Origin: Amaranthus tricolor
Lineage: Eukaryota > Streptophyta > Magnoliopsida > Caryophyllales > Amaranthaceae
Reading direction: 5' to 3'
Assembly: GCF_026212465.1 (NCBI RefSeq)
Contig: NC_080058.1
Span: 22,940,109-23,004,108 of the forward strand
DNA length: 64,000 nucleotides
The notes beneath the pieces were generated by a model. It saw only the letters and a program-made list of their open reading frames with translations, ran no database searches and was not told the DNA's origin. The translations under genes and the position numbers were made by a program. Shown here in pieces: positions 24,901-38,027 of the stretch. Position 1 is the stretch's first letter, and the number at the start of each line of letters is the position of its first letter.

Positions 24901-25491
24901 TCTTCGTTCATTCTTCATCGATGATCGATCCTTGTTCATTCTTCATCGTTCATTCTTCAATGATCAATGATCCTTGTTCATTCTTCATCGTTCATTCTTC
25001 ATTGACCATTGATCCTTGTTCATTCTTAATCGTTCATTCATTATTGATCATTTATCCTTGTTCATTCTTCATCGTTCATTCTTTATTGACCATTGATCCT
25101 TGTTCATTCTTCATCGTTCATTCTTCATTAATCATTAATCCTTGTTCATTCTTCATCGTTCATTCTTTATTGATCATTGATCCTTGTTCATTCTTCATCG
25201 TTCATTCTTCAATGATCTTTGATCCTTGTTCATTCCTCATCGTTCATTCTTCATTGATCATTGATCCTAGTTCTTTCTTCATTGATCATTCATCCTTGTT
25301 CTTTCTTCATCGTTCATTCTTCAATGATCATTGATCCTTGTGCATTCTTCATCGTTCATTCTTCAATGATCAATCATCCTTGTACATTCTTCATCGTTCA
25401 TTCTTCAATGATCATTGATCCTTGTTCATGCTTCATTGTTCATTCATCATTGATCATCGATCCTTGGTGATTCTTCATCGTTGATTCTTCA
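21978..25491 (+). repeat. Mixed satellite blocks with a 2,310-bp period
   Basis: Blocks are 21978-24287 (2,310 bp, 55 monomers) and 24288-25491 (1,204 bp, 29 monomers minus 14 bp). The 624-bp segment 21333-21956 recurs at 23643-24266 at exactly the 2,310-bp offset. The 14-bp loss lies near 25268, where CCTAGTTCTTTCTTCATTG joins two words out of order. CCTAGG variants sit near 23459 and 24678. Confidence 0.75.
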
Positions 25492-28431
25492 ATGATCAAT
25501 GATCCTTGTTCATTCTTCATCGTTCATTCTTCATTGATAATTGATCCTTGTTCATTCTTCATCGTTCATTCTTCAATGATAATTGATCCTTATTCATTCT
25601 TCATCGTTCATTCTTCAATGATCATTGATCCTTGTTCATTCTTCATCGTTCATTCTTCATTGAACATTCATCCTTGTTCATTCTTCATCGTTCATTCTTC
25701 AATGATGATTGATCCTTGTTCATTCTTCATCGTTCATTCTTCAATGATCATTCTTCATCGTTCATTCTTCATCGTTTATTCTTCATTGATCATTCATCCT
25801 TGTTCATTCTTCTTCATTCATTCCTCATTGATCATTGATCTTTGTTCATTCTTTATCGTTCATTCTTCATTGATCATTGATTCTTGTTCTTTCTTCATCG
25901 TTCATTCTTCATTGATCTTTGATCCTTGTTCATTCTTCATCGTTCATTCTTCAATGATCATTGATCGTTGTTCATTCTTCATCGTTCATTCTTCAATGAT
26001 CAATCATCCTTTTCCATTCTTCATCGTTCATTCATCAATGATCATTGATCCTTGTTCATGCTTCAACGTTCATTTTTCATTGATAATCGATCCTTGTTCC
26101 TTCTTCATAGTTGATTCTTCAATGATCAATGATCCTTTTTCATTCTTCATCGTTCATTCTTCAATGATCAATGATCCTCGTTCATTCTTCATCATTCATT
26201 CTTCATTGATCATTGATCCTTGTTCATTCTTCATCCTTCATTCATTATTGATCATTTATCCTTGTTCATTCTTCATCGTTCATTCTTTATTGACCATTGA
26301 TCCTTGTTCATTCTTCATCGTTCATTCTTCATTAATCATTAATCCTTGTTCATTCTTCATCGTTCATTCTTTATTGATCATTGATCCTTGTTCATTCTTC
26401 ATCGTTCATTCTTCAATGATCTTTGATCCTTGTTCATTCCTCATCGTTCATTCTTCATTGATCATTGATCCTTGTTCATTCTTACTCGTTCATTCTTCAT
26501 TGATCATTCATCCTTGTTCTTTCTTCATCGTTCATTCTTCAATGATCATTGATCCTTGTGCATTCTTCATCGTTCATTCTTCAATGATCAATCATCCTTG
26601 TACATTCTTCATCGTTCATTCTTCAATGATCATTGATCCTTGTTCATGCTTCATTGTTCATTCATCATTGATCATCGATCCTTGGTGATTCTTCATCGTT
26701 GATTCTTCAATGATCAATGATCCTTGTTCATTCTTCATCGTTCATTCTTCATTGATAATTGATCCTTGTTCATTCTTCATCGTTCATTCTTCAATGATAA
26801 TTGATCCTTATTCATTCTTCATCGTTCATTCTTCAATGATCATTGATCCTTGTTCATTCTTCATCGTTCATTCTTCATTGAACATTCATCCTTGTTCATT
26901 CTTCATCGTTCATTCTTCAATGATGATTGATCCTTGTTCATTCTTCATCGTTCATTCTTCAATGATCATTCTTCATCGTTCATTCTTCATCGTTTATTCT
27001 TCATTGATCATTCATCCTTGTTCATTCTTCTTCATTCATTCCTCATTGATCATTGATCTTTGTTCATTCTTTATCGTTCATTCTTCATTGATCATTGATT
27101 CTTGTTCTTTCTTCATCGTTCATTCTTCATTGATCTTTGATCCTTGTTCATTCTTCATCGTTCATTCTTCATTGATCATTGATCCTTGTTCATTCTTCAT
27201 CGTTCATTCTTCTTTGATCATTCATCCTTGTTCATTCTTCATCGTTTATTCTTCATTGATCATTGATCCTTGTTCATTCTTCATTGTTCATTCTTCAAAG
27301 ATCATTGATCCTTGTTCATTCTTCATCGTTCATTCTTCATTGATCATTGATCCTTGTTCATTCTTCATCGTTAATTCTTCATTCATTATTGATCCTTGTT
27401 CATTTTTCATCGTTCATTCTTCATTGATCATTGATCCTTGTTCATTCTTCATCGTTCATTCCTTATTGATCATTGATCCTTGTTCGTTATTCATCGTTCA
27501 TTCTTCAATGATCATTGATCCTTGTTCATTTTTCATCGTTCATTCTTCATTGATTATTGATCCTTGTTCATTCTTCATCGTTCATTCTTCATTGATCATT
27601 GATCCTAGGTCATTCTTCATCGTTCATTCGTCATTGATCATTGATCCTTGTTCATTTTTCATCGTTCATTCTTCATTGATCATTGATCCTTGTTCATTCT
27701 TCATCGTTCATTCCTCATTGATCATTGATCCTTGATCGTTCTTCATCGTTCATTCTTCAAAGATCATTGATCCTTGTTCATTCTTCATGGTTCATTCTTC
27801 ATTGATCATTGATCCTTGTTCATGCTTCTTCGTTCATTCTTCATCGATGATCGATCCTTGTTCATTCTTCATCGTTCATTCTTCAATGATCAATGATCCT
27901 TGTTCATTCTTCATCGTTCATTCTTCATTGACCATTGATCCTTGTTCATTCTTAATCGTTCATTCATTATTGATCATTTATCCTTGTTCATTCTTCATCG
28001 TTCATTCTTTATTGACCATTGATCCTTGTTCATTCTTCATCGTTCATTCTTCATTAATCATTAATCCTTGTTCATTCTTCATCGTTCATTCTTTATTGAT
28101 CATTGATCCTTGTTCATTCTTCATCGTTCATTCTTCAATGATCTTTGATCCTTGTTCATTCCTCATCGTTCATTCTTCATTGATCATTGATCCTTGTTCA
28201 TTCTTACTCGTTCATTCTTCATTGATCATTCATCCTTGTTCTTTCTTCATCGTTCATTCTTCAATGATCATTGATCCTTGTGCATTCTTCATCGTTCATT
28301 CTTCAATGATCAATCATCCTTGTACATTCTTCATCGTTCATTCTTCAATGATCATTGATCCTTGTTCATGCTTCATTGTTCATTCATCATTGATCATCGA
28401 TCCTTGGTGATTCTTCATCGTTGATTCTTCA
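25492..28431 (+). repeat. ~3.0-kb HOR, distant copy 3
   Basis: Blocks 25492-26709 (1,218 bp, 29 monomers) and 26710-28431 (1,722 bp, 41 monomers) follow the same two-block order as 544-3553 and 3554-6535. The second block sits exactly 21,896 bp from 4814-6535 and matches it closely. The first block lacks two monomers (those with TCTCACTCGTTGATTC and the one after) but keeps the monomer lost from 3554-4813, so it does not descend simply from that neighbour. Confidence 0.82.
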
Positions 28432-31400
28432 ATGATCAATGATCCTTGTTCATTCTTCATCGTTCATTCTTCATTGATAATTGATCCTTGTTCATTCTTC
28501 ATCGTTCATTCTTCAATGATAATTGATCCTTATTCATTCTTCATCGTTCATTCTTCAATGATCATTGATCCTTGTTCATTCTTCATCGTTCATTCTTCAT
28601 TGAACATTCATCCTTGTTCATTCTTCATCGTTCATTCTTCAATGATGATTGATCCTTGTTCATTCTTCATCGTTCATTCTTCAATGATCATTCTTCATCG
28701 TTCATTCTTCATCGTTTATTCTTCATTGATCATTCATCCTTGTTCATTCTTCTTCATTCATTCCTCATTGATCATTGATCTTTGTTCATTCTTTATCGTT
28801 CATTCTTCATTGATCATTGATTCTTGTTCTTTCTTCATCGTTCATTCTTCATTGATCTTTGATCCTTGTTCATTCTTCATCGTTCATTCTTCATTGATCA
28901 TTGATGCTTGTTCATTCTCACTCATTGATTCTTCATTGATCATTCATCCTTGTTCATTCTTCATCGTTCATTCTTCAATGATCATTGATCGTTGTTCATT
29001 CTTCATCGTTCATTCTTCAATGATCAATCATCCTTTTCCATTCTTCATCGTTCATTCATCAATGATCATTGATCCTTGTTCATGCTTCAACGTTCATTTT
29101 TCATTGATAATCGATCCTTGTTCCTTCTTCATCGTTGATTCTTCAATGATCAATGATCCTTTTTCATTCTTCATCGTTCATTCTTCAATGATCAATGATC
29201 CTCGTTCATTCTTCATCATTCATTCTTCATTGATCATTGATCCTTGTTCATTCTTCATCCTTCATTCATTATTGATCATTTATCCTTGTTCATTCTTCAT
29301 CGTTCATTCTTTATTGATCATTGATCCTTGTTCATTCTTCATCGTTCATTCTTCAATGATGATTGATCCTTGTTCATTCTTCATCGTTCATTCTTCAATG
29401 ATCATTGATCCTTGTTCATTCTTCATCGTTCATTCTTCAATGATCATTGATCCTTGTTCATTCTTCATCGTTCATTTTTCATTGATCATTGATCCTTGTT
29501 CATTCTTCATCGTTCATTTTTCATTGATCATTGATCCTTGTTCATTCTTCATCGTTCATTCTTCTTTGATCATTCATCCTTGTTCATTCTTCATCGTTTA
29601 TTCTTCATTGATCATTGATCCTTGTTCATTCTTCATTGTTCATTCTTCAAAGATCATTGATCCTTGTTCATTCTTCATCGTTCATTCTTCATTGATCATT
29701 GATCCTTGTTCATTCTTCATCGTTAATTCTTCATTCATTATTGATCCTTGTTCATTTTTCATCGTTCATTCTTCATTGATCATTGATCCTTGTTCATGCT
29801 TCATCGTTCATTCTTCATTGATCATTGATCCTTGTTCATTCTTCATCCTTCATTCTTCATTGATCATTGATCCTTGTTCATTTTTCATCGTTCATTCTTC
29901 ATTGATCATTCATCCTTGTCCATTCTTCTTCATTTATTCCTCATTAATCATTGATCCTTGTTCGTTCTTCACCATTCATTCGTCAATGATCATTGATCCT
30001 TGTTCATTTTTCATCGTTCATTCTTCATTGATCATTGATCCTTGTTCATTCTTCATCGTTCATTCTTCATTGATCATTGACCCTTGTTCATTCTTCATCG
30101 TTCATTCTTCAATGATCATTAATCCTTGTTCATTCTTCATCGTTCATTCTTCATTGATCATTGATCCTTGTTCATTTTTCATCGTTCATTCTTCATTGAT
30201 CATTGATCCTTGTTCATTCTTCATCGTTCATTCCTCATTGATCATTGATCCTTGATCGTTCTTCATCGTTCATTCTTCAAACATCATTGATCCTTGTTCA
30301 TTCTTCATGGTTCATTCTTCATTGATCATTGATCCTTGTTCATGCTTCTTCGTTCATTCTTCATCGATGATCGATCCTTGTTCATTCTTCATCGTTCATT
30401 CTTCAATGATCAATGATCCTTGTTCATTCTTCATCGTTCATTCTTCATTGACCATTGATCCTTGTTCATTCTTAATCGTTCATTCATTATTGATCATTTA
30501 TCCTTGTTCATTCTTCATCGTTCATTCTTTATTGACCATTGATCCTTGTTCATTCTTCATCGTTCATTCTTCATTAATCATTAATCCTTGTTCATTCTTC
30601 ATCGTTCATTCTTTATTGATCATTGATCCTTGTTCATTCTTCATCGTTCATTCTTCAATGATCTTTGATCCTTGTTCATTCCTCATCGTTCATTCTTCAT
30701 TGATCATTGATCCTTGTTCATTCTTACTCGTTCATTCTTCATTGATCATTCATCCTTGTTCTTTCTTCATCGTTCATTCTTCAATGATCATTGATCCTTG
30801 TGCATTCTTCATCGTTCATTCTTCAATGATCAATCATCCTTGTACATTCTTCATCGTTCATTCTTCAATGATCATTGATCCTTGTTCATGCTTCATTGTT
30901 CATTCATCATTGATCATCGATCCTTGGTGATTCTTCATCGTTGATTCTTCAATGATCAATGATCCTTGTTCATTCTTCATCGTTCATTCTTCATTGATAA
31001 TTGATCCTTGTTCATTCTTCATCGTTCATTCTTCAATGATAATTGATCCTTATTCATTCTTCATCGTTCATTCTTCAATGATCATTGATCCTTGTTCATT
31101 CTTCATCGTTCATTCTTCACTGAACATTCATCCTTGTTCATTCTTCATCGTTCATTCTTCAATGATGATTGATCCTTGTTCATTCTTCATCGTTCATTCT
31201 TCAATGATCATTCTTCATCGTTCATTCTTCATCGTTTATTCTTCATTGATCATTCATCCTTGTTCATTCTTCTTCATTCATTCCTCATTGATCATTGATC
31301 TTTGTTCATTCTTTATCGTTCATTCTTCATTGATCATTGATTCTTGTTCTTTCTTCATCGTTCATTCTTCATTGATCTTTGATCCTTGTTCATTCTTCAT

Positions 31401-32660
31401 CGTTCATTCTTCATTGATCATTGATGCTTGTTCATTCTCACTCGTTGATTCTTCATTGATCATTCATCCTTGTTCATTCTTCATCGTTCATTCTTCAATG
31501 ATCATTGATCGTTGTTCATTCTTCATCGTTCATTCTTCAATGATCAATCATCCTTTTCCATTCTTCATCGTTCATTCATCAATGATCATTGATCCTTGTT
31601 CATGCTTCAACGTTCATTTTTCATTGATAATCGATCCTTGTTCCTTCTTCATCGTTGATTCTTCAATGATCAATGATCCTTTTTCATTCTTCATCGTTCA
31701 TTCTTCAATGATCAATGATCCTCGTTCATTCTTCATCATTCATTCTTCATTGATCATTGATCCTTGTTCATTCTTCATCCTTCATTCATTATTGATCATT
31801 TATCCTTGTTCATTCTTCATCGTTCATTCTTTATTGATCATTGATCCTTGTTCATTCTTCATCGTTCATTCTTCAATGATGATTGATCCTTGTTCATTCT
31901 TCATCGTTCATTCTTCAATGATCATTGATCCTTGTTCATTCTTCATCGTTCATTCTTCAATGATCATTGATCCTTGTTCATTCTTCATCGTTCATTTTTC
32001 ATTGATCATTGATCCTTGTTCATTCTTCATCGTTCATTTTTCATTGATCATTGATCCTTGTTCATTCTTCATCGTTCATTCTTCTTTGATCATTCATCCT
32101 TGTTCATTCTTCATCGTTTATTCTTCATTGATCATTGATCCTTGTTCATTCTTCATTGTTCATTCTTCAAAGATCATTGATCCTTGTTCATTCTTCATCG
32201 TTCATTCTTCATTGATCATTGATCCTTGTTCATTCTTCATCGTTAATTCTTCATTCATTATTGATCCTTGTTCATTTTTCATCGTTCATTCTTCATTGAT
32301 CATTGATCCTTGTTCATTCTTCATCGTTCATTCTTCATTGATCATTGATCCTTGTTCATTCTTCATCCTTCATTCTTCATTGATCATTGATCCTTGTTCA
32401 TTTTTCATCGTTCATTCTTCATTGATCATTCATCCTTGTCCATTCTTCTTCATTTATTCCTCATTAATCATTGATCCTTGTTCGTTCTTCACCATTCATT
32501 CGTCAATGATCATTGATCCTTGTTCATTTTTCATCGTTCATTCTTCATTGATCATTGATCCTTGTTAATTCTTCATCGTTCATTCTTCATTGATCATTGA
32601 CCCTTGTTCATTCTTCATCGTTCATTCTTCAATGATCATTAATCCTTGTTCATTCTTCAT
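27640..32660 (+). repeat. 2,520-bp HOR, tandem pair
   Basis: The landmark spacing 28432 to 30952 is 2,520 bp, exactly 60 monomers. The 624-bp open segments 27787-28410 and 30307-30930 are identical in translation at the same offset, and 28432-30140 matches 30952-32660. Small differences include TTCAAACATC at about 30277 versus TTCAAAGATC at 27757, and a T-to-A change near 32566 that breaks the forward frame. The two copies also resemble 6536-8260, so the pair was built from that block type. Confidence 0.82.
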
Positions 32661-33939
32661 CGTTCATTCTTCATTGATCATTGATCCTTGTTCATTCTTC
32701 ATCATTCATTCGTCATTGATCATTGATCCTTGTTCATTTTTCATCGTTTATTCTTCATTGATCATTGATCCTTGTTCATTCTTCATCGTTCATTCATCAT
32801 TGATCATTGATCCTTGATCGTTCTTCATGGTTCATTCTTCATTGATCATTGATTTTTGTTCATTTTTCATCGTTCATTCTTCATTGATCATTGATCCTTG
32901 TTCATTCTTCATCGTTCATTCTTCATTGATCATTGATACTTGTTCATTCTTCATCGTTCATTCTTCATTGATCATTGATCCTTGTTCATTCTTCATTCAT
33001 CATCGTTCATTCATTAGTGATCATTTGTCCTTGTTCATTCTCATCGTTCTTTCTTCATTGATCATTGATCCTTGTTCATTCTTCATCGTTCATTCTTCAA
33101 TGATCATTGATCCTTGTTCATTCTTCATCGTTCATTCTTCAATGATCATTGATCCTTGTTCATTCTTCATCGTTCATTCTTCATTGATCATTGATCCTAG
33201 GTCATTCTTCATCGTTCATTCGTCATTGATCATTGATCCTTGTTCATTTTTCATCGTTCATTCTTCATTGATCATTGATCCTTGTTCATTCTTCATCGTT
33301 CATTCCTCATTGATCATTGATCCTTGATCGTTCTTCATCGTTCATTCTTCAAAGATCATTGATCCTTGTTCATTCTTCATGGTTCATTCTTCATTGATCA
33401 TTGATCCTTGTTCATGCTTCTTCGTTCATTCTTCATCGATGATCGATCCTTGTTCATTCTTCATCGTTCATTCTTCAATGATCAATGATCCTTGTTCATT
33501 CTTCGTCGTTCATTCTTCATTGACCATTGATCCTTGTTCATTCTTAATCGTTCATTCTTCATTGATCATTAATCCTTGTTCATTCTTCATCGTTCATTCT
33601 TTATTGATCATTGATCCTTGTTCATTCTTCATCGTTCATTCTTCAATGATCTTTGATCGTTGTTCATTCTTCATCGTTCATTCTTCATTGATCATTGATC
33701 CTTGTTCATTCTTACTCGTTCATTCTTCATTGATCATTCATCCTTGTTCATTCTTCATCGTTCATTCTTCAATGATCATTGATCCTTGTGCATTCTTCAT
33801 CGTTCATTCGTCAATAATCAATCATCCTTGTACATTCTTCATCGTTCATTCTTCAATGATCATTGATCCTTGTTCATGCTTCATCGTTCATTCATCATTG
33901 ATCATCGATCCTTGGTGATTCTTCATCGTTGATTCTTCA
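32661..33939 (+). repeat. Satellite segment with the 7 minus 1 bp signature
   Basis: The interval 30952-33939 is 71 monomers plus 6 bp. The extra ATCATCG word near 32997 is followed by the one-base deletion (CATTCTCATCG) shared with 8709, 12.5 kb and 15.1 kb. The tail with CCTAGG near 33194 and a 540-bp open segment 33379-33918 parallels 9257-9796. This is the last occurrence of that left-half lineage before the right-half type takes over. Confidence 0.75.
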
Positions 33940-36900
33940 ATGATCAATGATCCTTGTTCATTCTTCATCGTTCATTCTTCATTGAGAATTGATCCTTGTT
34001 CATTCTTCATCGTTCATTCTTCAATGATAATTGATCCTTATTCATTCTTCATCGTTCATTCTTCAATGATCATTGATCCTTGTTCATTCTTCATCGTTCA
34101 TTCTTCATTGAACATTCATCCTTGTTCATTCTTCATCGTTCATTCTTCAATGATCATTCTTCATCGTTCATTCTTCATCGTTCATTCTTCATTGATCATT
34201 CAACCTTGTTCCTTCTTCTTCATTCATTCCTCATTGATCATTGATCCTTGTTCATTCTTTATCGTTCATTCTTCATTGATCATTGATTCTTGTTCTTTCT
34301 TCATCGTTCATTCTTCATTGATCTTTGATCCTTGTTCATTCTTCATCGTTCATTCTTCATTGATCATTGATGCTTGTTCATTCTCACTCGTTGATTCTTC
34401 ATTGATCATTCATCCTTGTTCATTCTTCATCGTTCATTCTTCAATGATCATTGATCGTTGTTCATTCTTCATCGTTCATTCTTCAATGATCAATCATCCT
34501 TTTCCATTCTTCATCATTCATTCTTCAATGATCATTGATCCTTGTTCATGCTTCAACGTTCATTCTTCATTGATCATCGATCCTTGTTCCTTCTTCATCG
34601 TTGATTCTTCAATGATCAATGATCCTTGTTCATTCTTCATCGTTCATTCTTCAATGATCATTGATCCTTGTTCATTCTTCATCGTTCATTCTTCAATGAT
34701 CATTGATCCTTGTTCATTCTTCATCGTTCATTCTTCAATGATAATTGATCCTTGTTCATTCTTCATCGTTCATTCTTCAATGATCATTGATCCTTGTTCA
34801 TTCTTCATCGTTCATTTTTCATTGATCATTGATCCTTGTTCATTCTTCATCGTTCATTCTTCATTGATCATTGATCCTTGTTCATTCTTTATCGTTCATT
34901 CTTCATTAATCATTGATCCTTGTTCATTCTTCATCGTTCATTCTTCAATGATCATTGATCCTTGTGCATTCTTCATCGTTCATTCTTCAATGATCAATCA
35001 TCCTTGTACATTCTTCATCGTTCATTCTTCAATGATCATTGATCCTTGTTCATGCTTCATCGTTCATTCATCATTGATCATCGATCCTTGGTGATTCTTC
35101 ATCGTTGATTCTTCAATGATCAATGATCCTTGTTCATTCTTCATCGTTCATTCTTCATTGAGAATTGATCCTTGTTCATTCTTCATCGTTCATTCTTCAA
35201 TGATAATTGATCCTTATTCATTCTTCATCGTTCATTCTTCAATGATCATTGATCCTTGTTCATTCTTCATCGTTCATTCTTCATTGAACATTCATCCTTG
35301 TTCATTCTTCATCGTTCATTCTTCAATGATCATTCTTCATCGTTCATTCTTCATCGTTCATTCTTCATTGATCATTCATCCTTGTTCATTCTTCTTCATT
35401 CATTCCTCATTGATCATTGATCCTTGTTCATTCTTTATCGTTCATTCTTTATTGATCATTGATTCTTGTTCTTTCTTCATCGTTCATTCTTCATTGATCT
35501 TTGATCCTTGTTCATTCTTCATCGTTCATTCTTCATTGATCATTGATGCTTGTTCATTCTCACTCGTTGATTCTTCATTGATCATTGATGCTTGTTCATT
35601 CTCACTTGTTCATTCTTCATCGTTCATTCTTCAATTATCATTGATCGTTGTTCATTCTTCATCGTTCATTCTTCAATGATCAATCATCCTTTTCCTTTCT
35701 TCATCGTTCATTCTTCAATGATCATTGATCCTTGTTCATGCTTCAACGTTCATTCTTCATTGATCATCGATCCTTGTTCCTTCTTCATCGTTGATTCTTC
35801 AATGATCAATGATCCTTGTTCATTCTTCATCGTTCATTCTTCAATGATCATTGATCCTTGTTCATTTTTCATCGTTCATTCTTCAATGATCATTGATCCT
35901 TGTTCATTCTTCATCGTTCATTTTTCATTGATCATTGATCCTTGTTCATTCTTCATCGTTCATTCTTCATTGATCATTGATCCTTGTTCATTCTTTATCG
36001 TTCATTCTTCATTAATCATTGATCCTTGTTCATTCTTCATCGTTCATTCTTCAATGATCATTGATCCTCGTGCATTCTTCATCGTTCATTCTTCAATGAT
36101 CAATCATCCTTGTACATTCTTCATCGTTCATTCTTCAATGATCATTGATCCTTGTTCATGCTTCATCGTTCATTCATCATTGATCATCGATCCTTGGTGA
36201 TTCTTCATCGTTGATTCTTCAATGATCAATGATCCTTGTTCATTCTTCATCGTTCATTCTTCATTGAGAATTGATCCTTGTTCATTCTTCATCGTTCATT
36301 CTTCAATGGTAATTGATCCTTATTCATTCTTCATCGTTCATTCTTCAATGATCATTGATCCTTGTTCATTCTTCATCGTTCATTCTTCATTGAACATTCA
36401 TCCTTGTTCATTCTTCATCGTTCATTCTTCAATGATGATTGATCCTTGTTCATTCTTCATCGTTCATTCTTCAATGATCATTCTTCATCGTTCATTCTTC
36501 ATCGTTCATTCTTCATTGATCATTCATCCTTGTTCATTCTTCTTCATTCATTCCTCATTGATCATTGATCCTTGTTCATTCTTTATCGTTCATTCTTTAT
36601 TGATCATTGATTCTTGTTCTTTCTTCATCGTTCATTCTTCATTGATCTTTGATCCTTGTTCATTCTTCATCGTTCATTCTTCATTGATCATTGATGCTTG
36701 TTCATTCTCACTCGTTGATTCTTCATTGATCATTCATCCTTGTTCATTCTTCATCGTTCATTCTTCAATGATCATTGATCGTTGTTCATTCTTCATCGTT
36801 CATTCTTCAATGATCAATCATCCTTTTCCATTCTTCATCGTTCATTCTTCAATGATCATTGATCCTTGTTCATGCTTCAACGTTCATTCTTCATTGATCA

Positions 36901-38027
36901 TCGATCCTTGTTCCTTCTTCATCGTTTATTCTTCAATGATCAATGATCCTTGTTCATTCTTCATCGTTCATTCTTCAATGATCATTGATCCTTGTTCATT
37001 CTTTATCGTTCATTCTTCAATGATCATTGATCCTTGTTCATTCTTCATCGTTCATTTTTCATTGATCATTGATCCTTGTTCATTCTTCATCGTTTATTCT
37101 TCATTGATCATTGATCCTTGTTCATTCTTCATTGTTCATTCTTCAAAGATCATTGATCCTTGTTCATTCTTCATCGTTCATTCTTCATTGATAATTGATC
37201 CTTGTTCATTCTTCATCGTTCATTCTTCAAAGATCATTAATCCTTGTTCATTCTTCATCGTTCATTCTTCATTGATCATTGATCCTTGTTCATTCTTCAT
37301 CGTTAATTCTTCATTCATCATTGATTCTTGTTCATTTTTCATCGTTCATTCTTCATTGATCATTGATCCTTGTTCATTCTTCATCGTTCATTCTTCATTG
37401 ATCATTGATCCTTGTTCATTCTTCATCCTTCATTCTTCATTGATCATTGATCCTTGTTCATTTTTCATCGTTCATTCTTCATTGATCATTCATCCTTGTT
37501 CATTCTTCATCGTTCATTCTTCATTGACCATTGATCCTTGTTCATTCTTAATCGTTCATTCATTATTGATCATTTATCCTTGTTCATTCTTCATCGTTCA
37601 TTCTTTATTGACCATTGATCCTTGTTCATTCTTCATCGTTCATTCTTCATTGATCATTAATCCTTGTTCATTCTTCATCGTTCATTCTTTATTGATCATT
37701 GATCCTTATTCATTCTTCATCGTTCATTCTTCAATGATCTTTGATCCTTGTTCATTCTTCATCGTTCATTCTTCATTGATCATTGATCCTTGTTCATTCT
37801 TACTCGTTCATTCTTCATTGATCATTCATCCTTGTTCATTCTTCATCGTTCATTCTTCAATGATCATTGATCCTTGTGCATTCTTCATCGTTCATTCTTC
37901 AATGATCAATCATCCTTGTACGTTCTTCATCGTTCATTCTTCAATGATCATTGATCCTTGTTCATGCTTCATCGTTCATTCATCATTGATCATCGATCCT
38001 TGGTGATTCTTCATCGTTGATTCTTCA
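33940..38027 (+). repeat. Short satellite blocks of 28, about 26 and 43 monomers
   Basis: Blocks are 33940-35115 (1,176 bp), 35116-36221 (1,106 bp) and 36222-38027 (1,806 bp). All carry TGAGAATTG in the second monomer. The middle block is 28 bp short of 27 monomers because of a gap at about 35600-35625, just after a repeated TGATGCTTGTTCATTCTCAC phrase. The third introduces TTCAATGGTAATTG, which then marks the blocks beginning at 42109, 45308, 48507, 51461, 53400, 58195 and 60134. Confidence 0.75.
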
